Origin: Methanobacteriota archaeon
Lineage (GTDB): Archaea; Thermoplasmatota; Thermoplasmata; RBG-16-68-12
DNA length: 7,840 nucleotides
Reading direction: 5' to 3'
Assembly: GCA_005878635.1 (NCBI GenBank)
Contig: VBLS01000043.1
Coordinates: forward strand, 1-7,840
In this document: positions 1-6,424 of the stretch, piece by piece
How positions within the stretch are numbered: the stretch's first letter is position 1
How the letters are laid out: every line of letters starts with the position of its first letter
The notes under the pieces: model-generated
The model's input: only the letters and a program-made list of their open reading frames with translations
Databases searched by the model: none
What the model was told of the DNA's origin: nothing
Position numbers and translations under genes: made by a program

Positions 1-1
1 C

Positions 2-1312
2 GTCGCCTACGACGTCAACGAAACGGGGGCCGCGGTCGGGCAGACCGATGTCGGGAACGGCGAACTGCACGCGGCCCTTTGGCCTTCCTCCCTCCCCGTC
101 CACGACACGGCGACGATCGGGGCGCAGGTCACGCCGACTTCCGTGATCGCGGGAACCCCGGTCACGGTGTCCGGGACGGTCCAGAACCAGGGCTCGCAGG
201 TGGAGACCTTCCAGGTCAATGTGACGGCGGGAGGAGTCCTCGTGGGCACGGTCAGCGTAAGCCTTCCCTCCGGCGCGTCTCGAGAATTGTCGTTCGTCTG
301 GAACACATCGGGGGTCGCGCCCGGCCCCTACCCGGTCGTCATGGAAACCGCGCCTCTGGCGGGCGAGACCGACCTGGGGGACAACGCCTTCGCCGCCGGC
401 ACGGTGACGATCGCGCCCCGGCCGGTGTTCGCCGAGGCGTCGGCGACTCCCCTAGCGACCGATGTCGATCTCCGGATCTCATTCACCTGTCGCGGGACGG
501 ACGGGACTCCGCCGTACGAGTTCGCGTGGGACTTCGGGGACGGCGGTAACGCCTCGACGCAGACCGCGACCCATGCCTACTCCGCGTCCGGGTCGAAGAC
601 CGCCCGATGCACGGTGACGGATCGGGAACAGCAGCAGGCGAGTGCGGAGATCCAGGTGTCCGTCGCCCCGGCCCTCGCGATCCTGGCGACCGTGAACCGG
701 ATGGCGGTCGCGCCGGCGATCCCCCTCACGTTTTCGGCCTTGACGACGGGCGGGACCGGCGCCGTCACGATCACCTGGGTGTTCGGCGACAATTCTGGGC
801 TGGCCGGCACTCCCGTGACCCACGCGTATCGCGACCCGGGCCAATACTCCGTGTTGGTCCAAGCCCGCGACGACGCGGGAGGAACCGTTTCCACCACCCT
901 CACGGTGACGATTGCCGACCTCCTCGTCACGGGGACGTCGAACGTTACCTCGGCCGTCCCCGGCGCCGCGATCACCTTCATCTCGGTCGCCAGCGGAGGC
1001 TCCGGGGCTCCGTACACATACGTCTGGGACTTCGGGGACGGGTCCCCGAAAGCCGCGGGTCCGATCGTGACCCATGCCTACGCGGCGGGGCGTTTTACAC
1101 CCTCCGTCACGGTCCTCGATGGGTCAGGAGCTTCGCACACGACGCTTCTGCCAATCATCACCATCGAGAACCAGCCCGTCACCGTCCTGTCCTCTCCTCC
1201 GTACTTCGCGATCGGTTTGACGACCGCGATCATCGTTGGAATCGGCGCCGCTGTTGGCTTGATGGTCCGTCGCCGACGGCGTCGAAAGAGCTGGGCGTCT
1301 CGGCGACGCTAG
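2..1312 (+). CDS. Cell-surface protein with CARDB-like and three PKD domains, C-terminal membrane anchor (5' partial)
   Basis: The frame is open from the left edge, so the gene starts outside the window; the GTG at 143 is internal, not a start. The visible 436 residues are exported extracellular modules. Residues about 40-139 resemble a CARDB/APHP adhesion domain (residues 127-129 are GDN, the usual end-of-domain motif). Three PKD beta-sandwiches follow at about 142-221, 225-305 and 307-388, with core motifs WDFGDG at 176, WVFGDN at 259 and WDFGDG at 342, each followed by a THAY motif. A hydrophobic helix at about 402-421 and an arginine-rich tail (RRRRRR from 423) form a stop-transfer anchor with the C-terminus in the cytoplasm. 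PKD and CARDB domains usually mediate protein or glycan contacts in archaeal envelope proteins. The missing N-terminal part could carry an enzyme domain, so the function is open. The gene ends 38 bp from the convergent acetolactate synthase gene. Confidence 0.9.
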   Translation, partial: VAYDVNETGAAVGQTDVGNGELHAALWPSSLPVHDTATIGAQVTPTSVIAGTPVTVSGTVQNQGSQVETFQVNVTAGGVLVGTVSVSLPSGASRELSFVWNTSGVAPGPYPVVMETAPLAGETDLGDNAFAAGTVTIAPRPVFAEASATPLATDVDLRISFTCRGTDGTPPYEFAWDFGDGGNASTQTATHAYSASGSKTARCTVTDREQQQASAEIQVSVAPALAILATVNRMAVAPAIPLTFSALTTGGTGAVTITWVFGDNSGLAGTPVTHAYRDPGQYSVLVQARDDAGGTVSTTLTVTIADLLVTGTSNVTSAVPGAAITFISVASGGSGAPYTYVWDFGDGSPKAAGPIVTHAYAAGRFTPSVTVLDGSGASHTTLLPIITIENQPVTVLSSPPYFAIGLTTAIIVGIGAAVGLMVRRRRRRKSWASRRR

Positions 1313-1350
1313 CGATCGAGACAGGCTCGCGATGAACAGGCCGCTCGACT

Positions 1351-2973
1351 TCATGTTCCCGGGGCAAGGAACGGATTGTCGCCGTAGTCCACCGGGACAT
1401 CCACGACGATGGGTCCTGTCGACTCGAGCGCTTCCGTCACGACGGAGTTTAGGTCGGACGGACGTTCAACCCGAAGGCCGCGAATTCCGAATGCCGCGGC
1501 GAGGGCGACCAGATCGGGATTGCCGAACTCCGTCCCTTCCGTCCGGCCGAATCGCGCCATCTGTTTCCAGCGAATGCTCCCCAGTCCTCCATCGCGGAGG
1601 ACGAGATTCACGGTCGCGGTCTTCTCTCGCTTCGCCGTCTCCAACTCGTGCACGCTCATCAGGAAGCCCCCGTCTCCACTGACCGTGACCACCCGCCGAT
1701 CCGGATCCGCAAGTTTCGCGGCAATGCCCCCCGGAAGGGCGATGCCCATCGCCGACAGGCCGTTCGAGATGACCACCGTATTCGGCTTGACCGTGCGGAA
1801 GAACCGGCCGAGCCACAGCTTGTGGGCGCCGACGTCGGAGATCAGGAGATCGTCAGGCGCGAGGACGTCGCGAAGTTCCCACATGATGCGTTGCGGCTTC
1901 AGGCGGTCCTCCGCCCGCGCGTCCACATCGGATTGGAGCCGCTTCAGGATTTTCTCCCGGGTCCTCTGAGCCCAGGCCGATTCGCGCGGCTTGCCGATCC
2001 GCTCCCGGAGGAGCCGCAGCGATTCCGCGATCTCGCCGGTCACCTCGACCTCGGGGACGTAATGCACGGAGATCTCGGCCGGCAGGGAATCCACGTGGAC
2101 GATCCTGCGATCGCCACGCGGGTTCCAGGATCGGGGATCGTACTCCACGAAGTCGAAGCCGACGCAGATGACCAAGTCGGACTCGTTGAACCCCGCGAGA
2201 TCGTAGTCCCCAGGCAAGACGCCGATCGTCAAGAGGCTCATCGGGGACGTCCATGGCATGCTGCCCTTCCCCATGAAGGTGTGAGCCACCGGAATCCCGA
2301 GGCCTTCCGCGAACCGAAGCAGCTCGTCGGATGCACCGCTCCGGATGACGCCGGCCCCCGCGAGGACGACGGGCCGGTCCGCCTTCCGGATGACGGCCGC
2401 GGCCCGCTCGAGGCTCGTGTGGTCAGGAGAGGGATTCCGGATCCGCTCGACCGGAAGCGGCTTCGGGTTCGTGCTCGTCTCTTCCTCCGCGATATCCTCG
2501 GGCAGTTCAATGTGAGTCGAGCCGGGCTTCTCGGCCTCCGCCAGCTTGAACGCCTTGCGGACGATCTCCGGGACCGTATCGGGGCTCTCGACGCGGGCGT
2601 TCCACTTCGTGATCGGCGCGAAGAGGCGCAGGATGTCCACGAACTGGTGCGACTCCCGGTGGACGCGCGAGAGGTTCGCCTGGGCCGTAATCGCGACGAG
2701 AGGGGCCCGGTCGAGGAAGGCGTCCGCGACGCCGGTCACGAGGTTCGTCGCGCCCGGCCCCAAGGTCGCGAGGCAGACGCCGGCATGGGTCGTGAGCCGG
2801 CCGAGGACGTCCGCCATGAAGGCCGCGGCCTCTTCATGGCGGGTCAGGACGAAGCGAATGGAACTGTCCCGGAGGGAGTCCATCAATTCCAGGTTTTCCT
2901 CGCCGGGAATCCCAAACGCGAAGCGGACCCGCTCGTTTTCGAGGCACGAGACCAGGAACGCCGCGGTGTTCAT
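1351..2973 (-). CDS. Acetolactate synthase, catabolic (AlsS/BudB) type, thiamine diphosphate enzyme
   Basis: This 540-residue protein should condense two pyruvates to 2-acetolactate plus CO2 in the cytoplasm. It has the three-part ThDP-enzyme layout: pyrimidine-binding domain about 1-165, central domain about 185-325, pyrophosphate-binding domain about 360-530. Glu47 in RHE is the expected cofactor-activating glutamate, and GPGATN lies at 72-77. The metal site GDG is at 433-435, with Asp461 and Gly463 at spacings +27 and +29 from Asp434, the pattern I recall for Klebsiella BudB (D447, D474, G476). The central domain reads VEYDPRSWN (276-284) where BudB has VEYEPAMWN, rather than the RFDDR motif of FAD-dependent AHAS, and PVDYGDNP near the C-terminus resembles PVDYRDNP. 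No small regulatory subunit or acetolactate decarboxylase gene is next to it. ATG 2973 is supported by a TATA-like element 26 nt upstream. Another pyruvate or 2-oxoacid ThDP enzyme is a less likely alternative. Confidence 0.88.
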   Translation of the reverse strand: MNTAAFLVSCLENERVRFAFGIPGEENLELMDSLRDSSIRFVLTRHEEAAAFMADVLGRLTTHAGVCLATLGPGATNLVTGVADAFLDRAPLVAITAQANLSRVHRESHQFVDILRLFAPITKWNARVESPDTVPEIVRKAFKLAEAEKPGSTHIELPEDIAEEETSTNPKPLPVERIRNPSPDHTSLERAAAVIRKADRPVVLAGAGVIRSGASDELLRFAEGLGIPVAHTFMGKGSMPWTSPMSLLTIGVLPGDYDLAGFNESDLVICVGFDFVEYDPRSWNPRGDRRIVHVDSLPAEISVHYVPEVEVTGEIAESLRLLRERIGKPRESAWAQRTREKILKRLQSDVDARAEDRLKPQRIMWELRDVLAPDDLLISDVGAHKLWLGRFFRTVKPNTVVISNGLSAMGIALPGGIAAKLADPDRRVVTVSGDGGFLMSVHELETAKREKTATVNLVLRDGGLGSIRWKQMARFGRTEGTEFGNPDLVALAAAFGIRGLRVERPSDLNSVVTEALESTGPIVVDVPVDYGDNPFLAPGT

Positions 2974-2976
2974 CGT

Positions 2977-2998
2977 CCCCGGATGGGCGCCCCCGGAT
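2977..2998 (-). repeat. Two direct repeats ATCCGGGG between TATA element and start of the acetolactate synthase gene
   Basis: On the minus strand the octamer ATCCGGGG occurs at 2998-2991 and again at 2984-2977, a 14-bp period with GCGCCC between the copies. The pair fills almost the whole space between the TATA-like element and the ATG at 2973, so a protein bound here would sit on the transcription start. The repeat is seen directly; an operator role is inference, and in G+C-rich DNA such a pair can arise by chance. Confidence 0.4.
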
Positions 2999-3003
2999 TA
3001 AGC
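2996..3003 (-). promoter_or_regulatory. TATA-like element for the acetolactate synthase gene
   Basis: The minus strand reads GCTTAATC, an AT-rich island in very G+C-rich surroundings. Its centre is about 26 nt from the A of ATG 2973, the distance from an archaeal TATA box to the transcription start, which implies a leaderless message. It lies just downstream of the stop codon of the NIPSNAP gene, so the synthase can be transcribed apart from the genes upstream. Confidence 0.55.
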
Positions 3004-3018
3004 GGTGTGCAGGAAGGT

Positions 3019-3324
3019 CTATCCCTCGAAGGCCGACGTCATCGGGTAGGTCTCGGCCTTCTCGATGAGCGGGGCGGGATCCGGTCGCAGCGATTTCCGT
3101 TCCGCGGAATCGTAATACGCGGCGTCCTTCTCGGCGAAACTGCCGGGGCCGTCGAAGGTCAGGATCCAGATGAACGTGTCCCGCCCTGGGACGACCCACG
3201 CCCCCTCGATGCGGAAGCCGAATTTCCTCCGGAGAGGCAGGACACCGCGAGTCCATCCGGAGAGCCATTCGTCCATCTTTCCCTCCTTGATCCGATAGAT
3301 TCGGAGCTGGGACTCGACGGTCAT
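3019..3324 (-). CDS. NIPSNAP-like dimeric alpha-beta barrel protein
   Basis: A 101-residue soluble protein that fits the NIPSNAP/DABB-like ferredoxin fold. Typical features are the first strand and helix QLRIYRIKEGKMDEWL (6-21), then a VPLRRKFGF-like segment, a central GAWVVPGRDTFIWIL strand pair around 47-61, DGPGSF, and AAYYDS before the last helix. Members of this fold occur as small dimers, sometimes binding ligands or acting as monooxygenase-like or transport accessory proteins; no substrate can be read from the sequence. The frame is open further upstream to 3462, but that extension overlaps the membrane-protein gene and has low-complexity composition, so ATG 3324 is chosen. It starts 46 nt after the stop of the zinc-ribbon membrane gene, and no TATA-like element is visible at the right distance, so co-transcription with that gene is likely. 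Confidence 0.8.
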   Translation of the reverse strand: MTVESQLRIYRIKEGKMDEWLSGWTRGVLPLRRKFGFRIEGAWVVPGRDTFIWILTFDGPGSFAEKDAAYYDSAERKSLRPDPAPLIEKAETYPMTSAFEG

Positions 3325-3370
3325 CTCTTCCGTACCCCGCTTCGCGACATGGGTCGCCAACACGACCGCA

Positions 3371-4447
3371 TCAAGCCGGTCCCGGCGGACTCGCGCCCGT
3401 GCGTGCCCCGCAGTTGAGGCAGAAGAAGGCGCCGGCCGGGAGCGGATGTCCGCACTGGCCACAGAAATTGAGGGCGGCGGGAGGGGCCTCGGAGGGAGCC
3501 GCGGAGGCCCGGCTGACGGTCGGCGTCATCGGTGCTGCGAAGGCAGGGGGCGTCGCAACGGGAGGGGCGACCGGCGCGACCGCGCTCCAGGCTCCCGGGG
3601 GCGCCGGGACCGATGCGAACATCGAGGCGTGCAGGGCGGTCAGCCCCTGGGTGAGTCGGACTCGCGTCTTTCCGTAGATCAGGATGAAGATCAAGTACCC
3701 CGCCAAGGCGAATCCCGGGGGCAGGAAGGCCCCGCCCACCATGAGTCCCGCGACCGCCGTCGCCTCTTGGGAGGTGATGGACCCGGGGTTCGAGACCAGG
3801 TCGACGAGGCGGACCGTGTTGTACCCGACGATCGCGATCGCGATGATGCCGAGCGCCGGGACCAAGGCGGACGCGATGTCGGTCCACCGACGGGTCTCCG
3901 GCGGCTGCAAGGCCCGGACCATGAAGCGATACATCTGCGCCTTCGCGCTGACCCCCGCGGTCCAGAAGATCGTGATTAGGAGGGGCACGAAGGCGGTCGC
4001 GGGGACGGCGGCGCCCACGATCAAGGCGCTGCTCCCCGCGAGGGCCAGGTAGACGACCAGGACCGCGGCCGTGGTCGACAAGGCGGTCCCGATCCACTTG
4101 AACATGACCCCGCGGCGCGCATGGACGGAATGGTCGGGGCCGTATTCGTCGACGCCGTGGTGCATGTGGAAGACGGACATCAGGCTCACGATGAAATTGA
4201 TGACGAAGACGATGACAAGGCCGCAGGTCGCCGCCCCCGTGGCCGCGAGGACCGCGATCGCCGCCGCCGAACCCGTGGTCGATGCCGCGAGGATCGAGGA
4301 GGTCCCAACGACCAGTGCGAACGCGCCGAAAATGATGTCCAGGATCAGATTCACGTAGAACGAGCCGACCCCGCGGATCGTCTCCGGTTTGAGGACCACG
4401 GAGGGCCAATACGGCACCGGTGCGCCGACGGAGGCAGGGACGCCCAC
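3371..4447 (-). CDS. Multi-span membrane protein with C-terminal double-CxxC zinc ribbon
   Basis: A predicted 358-residue integral membrane protein of unknown function. Hydrophobic segments lie near residues 32-50, 60-94 (probably two spans), 117-138, 140-164, 190-209 and 229-257, giving six or seven helices. A His-rich loop (HMHH at 94-97) separates the second pair from the next. After a flexible Ala/Pro-rich linker (about 278-326) comes a zinc ribbon with Cys329, Cys332, Cys343 and Cys346 (CxxC-x10-CxxC), probably cytosolic. Such membrane-plus-zinc-ribbon proteins are common in archaea and are usually uncharacterised; I could not assign a named family, although DUF973-like proteins are a possibility. 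The reading frame extends to a TTG at 4507, but GTG 4447 is preferred because a TATA-like element sits about 27 nt upstream of it; starting at 4507 would place that element inside the gene. The NIPSNAP gene follows after 46 bp. Confidence 0.75.
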   Translation of the reverse strand: MGVPASVGAPVPYWPSVVLKPETIRGVGSFYVNLILDIIFGAFALVVGTSSILAASTTGSAAAIAVLAATGAATCGLVIVFVINFIVSLMSVFHMHHGVDEYGPDHSVHARRGVMFKWIGTALSTTAAVLVVYLALAGSSALIVGAAVPATAFVPLLITIFWTAGVSAKAQMYRFMVRALQPPETRRWTDIASALVPALGIIAIAIVGYNTVRLVDLVSNPGSITSQEATAVAGLMVGGAFLPPGFALAGYLIFILIYGKTRVRLTQGLTALHASMFASVPAPPGAWSAVAPVAPPVATPPAFAAPMTPTVSRASAAPSEAPPAALNFCGQCGHPLPAGAFFCLNCGARTGASPPGPA

Positions 4448-4470
4448 GAACGGAGAGCGGTCCCCGATTC

Positions 4471-4478
4471 GATAAAGG
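4471..4478 (-). promoter_or_regulatory. TATA-like element for the zinc-ribbon membrane protein gene
   Basis: The minus strand reads CCTTTATC, the only AT-rich octamer in the 83-bp space after the Nudix gene. Its centre is about 27 nt from GTG 4447, which supports that start and a leaderless transcript, and makes this the likely head of a membrane protein-NIPSNAP transcription unit. Confidence 0.55.
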
Positions 4479-4530
4479 TGTCGTTTGCACCACGGGCGGC
4501 GGAGCAAGCCAAGCGACGGCGGACGGTTGC

Positions 4531-4980
4531 TCAGGCGGTCCCGGAGCCGGGAGGCGCTCGCCTCGCCACGGCTTTTGCAATGACGTCGAGGGCCTCCGGC
4601 GCGACGTCCAGTTCGCCGAGCTCCCGCAGTTCCACGAACCGGGCGTTCTCCGCGTCGCTCGCGGGGAACGGCTCATTCCGAAGGTACTCGCAGAGGATGT
4701 CGATCAGGACGTAATGCCACCGAACGCGCTCTCCCTCCCGTTCGATGTAGTCGGTCACCCATTGGCCCACCATCGGCCGCACGTCGACGCCGGTCTCTTC
4801 GCGAGTCTCCCGGACGGCGGCCTGTTCGACCGTCTCGCCCATGTCGACCGCGCCGCCGGGTATGCTCCAGCGGCCTTGATTCGGCGGCGTGCCCCGCCGG
4901 ACGAGGAGGACCTGGGAATTCCGGAAGACGATCGCGCCCACCGCGGGCACGGGTCGCACCGGAAATTCCTTCCCCGCCAT
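4531..4980 (-). CDS. Nudix hydrolase
   Basis: A 149-residue cytosolic hydrolase that cleaves nucleoside diphosphate-linked compounds with Mg2+. The Nudix box is complete: Gly43, then five residues to Glu49, seven to Arg57-Glu58, then Glu61-Glu62-x-Gly64-Val65. It is preceded by the usual PVPAVGAIVF strand and RWSIPGG turn. These parts do not fix the substrate; ADP-ribose, oxidised dNTPs and sugar nucleotides are all possible. ATG 4980 is chosen because the N-terminus then matches family length and a G-run (minus strand, bases 4991-4986) sits five bases upstream as a weak ribosome-binding site. A TTG at 5013 overlapping the nreA stop codon would add 11 residues and is the main alternative. The gene follows nreA by 29 bp (or overlaps it with the TTG start), so the two are probably co-transcribed, which suggests nucleotide-pool cleaning or turnover of a repair-related nucleotide. 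Confidence 0.88.
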   Translation of the reverse strand: MAGKEFPVRPVPAVGAIVFRNSQVLLVRRGTPPNQGRWSIPGGAVDMGETVEQAAVRETREETGVDVRPMVGQWVTDYIEREGERVRWHYVLIDILCEYLRNEPFPASDAENARFVELRELGELDVAPEALDVIAKAVARRAPPGSGTA

Positions 4981-5009
4981 GGTGGCCCCCCGCAGACGTT
5001 CCGCCCCGT

Positions 5010-6326
5010 TCAACGCGGTCCCGGACCGACGGGCGGAAAGTCGTCGAACGTCCTCTGGTACAGGACGTGCTTGAGGACCTCGCTGATCCGGACGTACCGC
5101 TCCATCGGGATGTCCAATCGAGTCCTCAGATGATCAAAGGTCTCTTTCATCGTTGGAAAGAGCTTCGGCGGCCGGCGAAGGGCTTCGCGCACATGTTCCC
5201 GGACGTTCCAGACCCCCACGGGCATGATGTATCCGGGGTGCGTCTCTCGCAGGATGACCGTCGCCGCCTGCCGCCGCTCGCGGTCCAAGGCCTCGCCGAT
5301 GGCGAGGCGGGCGGCATAGTAGCAGCCTCCGATGCTCGCGTACGTCGTCCGGCCTTCGAATCCTTCGTGGTCGCCGAACAGGACGATGTCGCGGCCGATC
5401 GGATTCCACAAGGTGTTCGGGTACCAGGCCTCGATCAGCTCGTAGCGCCAGGGACGGGGGAGCATGACGACGAGGAACCGGTCGTCGTAGCCGATCGCCT
5501 CGTAGACCCGGATCTCATTGATCAGCGGATGTGTCTTGACGCTCTCCCGCAGGTCCTTCCCGATCGTGTCGTCCACGGCGGTGATCGACCAGCGGGTCGG
5601 CACGAAGCGCCGGTTTTTCTCCACGCCGAAAGCCCCGACGCTGAAGGCCCGCTGGATTTTCGACACGGCCAGGCCGTGGTCGAAGAGGTCGAGGACGGCC
5701 TCCTTCGCGCGGAGGTCCGTGTCGGACGAGGCCCGGTCGAGGTTCGGATCGATGCGGAGGTTCCCGATGTCGAGTCGCCCGAGCGGGGCGGAGGGGCCGA
5801 AGGGTTGCACGTTGTCGTCGAGGACGACCCGGCCGTGCGGCTTGCGGGTGAAGCCCACCTCGACGTCCGCGGGCAGCGTGCCGAGGGCCAGTTCCCGCGT
5901 CTGGTCCACAATCCGTCCCCCGCGGTCCACGTCCTGGACGTGGACGCGATGCATCCCGCGGACCAAAGTCGAGCGAAAGCGGACGATATCCTCCATCGGA
6001 TGACCGATCCAGTCTTCCGGGGAGTCGAGGATCTGCGTGTCGCCGTGGATCGGCGGCACCAAGGGACCGACGAACACCTTGGGATATCCGAAGCGGCCGA
6101 CAAAGACGCCCGGCGGCGACGCGCCGTCCAGTTCGAATCGGTCGATCATCGGCGCCGTCTTCATCATCGAATCCCAGCGGACCAAGATCGGGCAGCGCGA
6201 TTTGCCGCAGAGGAGTTTCGCCCCGCGACATTGGATGCAGAGGCCGCTCGAGATCGCGGCCCGGGTGTCGGCGTCGAAGAGGGCGCCGAAGTCCTGCGGC
6301 ACCCCGGCCATGGGGAGGGAAAGCAT
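5010..6326 (-). CDS. nreA: Nre-family archaeal DNA repair protein
   Basis: A 438-residue protein of the archaea-specific Nre family; in haloarchaea NreA is linked genetically to repair of DNA damage and is thought to act with PCNA. Four cysteines at 30, 33, 40 and 45 (C-x2-C-x6-C-x4-C) form the N-terminal finger, in the family context CxxC...LCGKSRCP. The conserved segment GVFVGRFGYPKVFVGP (73-88) follows. The large C-terminal domain contains the motif GGCYYAARLAI (333-343). The extreme C-terminus has Gln424-x-x-Phe427-x-x-Phe430, a PCNA-interacting (PIP) box-like motif in the place where Nre proteins carry one. The frame extends upstream to 6392, but ATG 6326 fits the family N-terminus and has a TATA-like element about 28 nt before it. 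A Nudix gene follows in the same unit, and a wHTH-TerB gene is divergent. Confidence 0.92.
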   Translation of the reverse strand: MLSLPMAGVPQDFGALFDADTRAAISSGLCIQCRGAKLLCGKSRCPILVRWDSMMKTAPMIDRFELDGASPPGVFVGRFGYPKVFVGPLVPPIHGDTQILDSPEDWIGHPMEDIVRFRSTLVRGMHRVHVQDVDRGGRIVDQTRELALGTLPADVEVGFTRKPHGRVVLDDNVQPFGPSAPLGRLDIGNLRIDPNLDRASSDTDLRAKEAVLDLFDHGLAVSKIQRAFSVGAFGVEKNRRFVPTRWSITAVDDTIGKDLRESVKTHPLINEIRVYEAIGYDDRFLVVMLPRPWRYELIEAWYPNTLWNPIGRDIVLFGDHEGFEGRTTYASIGGCYYAARLAIGEALDRERRQAATVILRETHPGYIMPVGVWNVREHVREALRRPPKLFPTMKETFDHLRTRLDIPMERYVRISEVLKHVLYQRTFDDFPPVGPGPR

Positions 6327-6350
6327 CGCGCGGCTTCGACGGAGGAGGCC

Positions 6351-6358
6351 CTTAAGAA
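6351..6358 (-). promoter_or_regulatory. nreA: TATA-like element for nreA
   Basis: The minus strand reads TTCTTAAG. The CTTAAG core is centred about 28 nt from the A of ATG 6326, and no Shine-Dalgarno-like sequence precedes that ATG, so a leaderless nreA message is likely. This also argues against the longer reading frame starting at 6392. Confidence 0.55.
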
Positions 6359-6369
6359 GATGACGACCG

Positions 6370-6394
6370 GGTTGGCGAACGTGGAACGGCAACC
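6370..6394. promoter_or_regulatory. Imperfect 25-bp palindrome between the divergent promoters, candidate operator
   Basis: Arms GGTTGGCGAAC (6370-6380) and GAACGGCAACC (6384-6394) surround a GTG centre; 8 of 11 positions are complementary, including the outer five. The element touches the TATA-like element of the wHTH-TerB gene and lies about 12 bp upstream of the nreA TATA-like element, so one bound dimer could affect both promoters. The symmetry is seen; binding by the neighbouring wHTH protein is inference. Confidence 0.4.
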
Positions 6395-6400
6395 ATTATC
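6394..6400 (+). promoter_or_regulatory. TATA-like element for the wHTH-TerB gene
   Basis: The sequence CATTATC is centred 28 nt before GTG 6425. This spacing supports GTG 6425 as a leaderless start, for which no ribosome-binding site is visible. Confidence 0.5.
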
Positions 6401-6424
6401 CGGAACCGCGGGCGTGCCGAACGG

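Noticed and set aside
1313..1350. Possible terminator hairpin between the convergent surface-protein and synthase genes
   Set aside because: Only a four-base GCGA/TCGC pairing is visible and there is no T-run on either strand.
1648..3417. Long open plus-strand frame (589 codons) opposite the acetolactate synthase and NIPSNAP genes
   Set aside because: Its translation is rich in Arg, Asp, Gly and Pro without domain motifs, as expected for the antisense of G+C-rich genes; the minus-strand frames carry clear family motifs.
4480..4496. Short inverted repeat GGTG...CACC (minus strand) upstream of the membrane-protein TATA element
   Set aside because: Arms of four bases are expected by chance in this composition.
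4448..4507. N-terminal extension of the zinc-ribbon membrane protein to TTG 4507
   Set aside because: It would place the TATA-like element at 4471-4478 inside the coding region; GTG 4447 has the right spacing.
3321..4676. Minus-strand frame of 451 codons overlapping the membrane protein, NIPSNAP and Nudix genes
   Set aside because: The translation is Arg/Pro/Gly-rich with no hydrophobic segments or motifs and overlaps three well-supported genes.
6327..6392. N-terminal extension of nreA to a start at 6392
   Set aside because: The extra 22 residues are not family-like and would cover the TATA-like element at 6351-6358; ATG 6326 fits both promoter and family.
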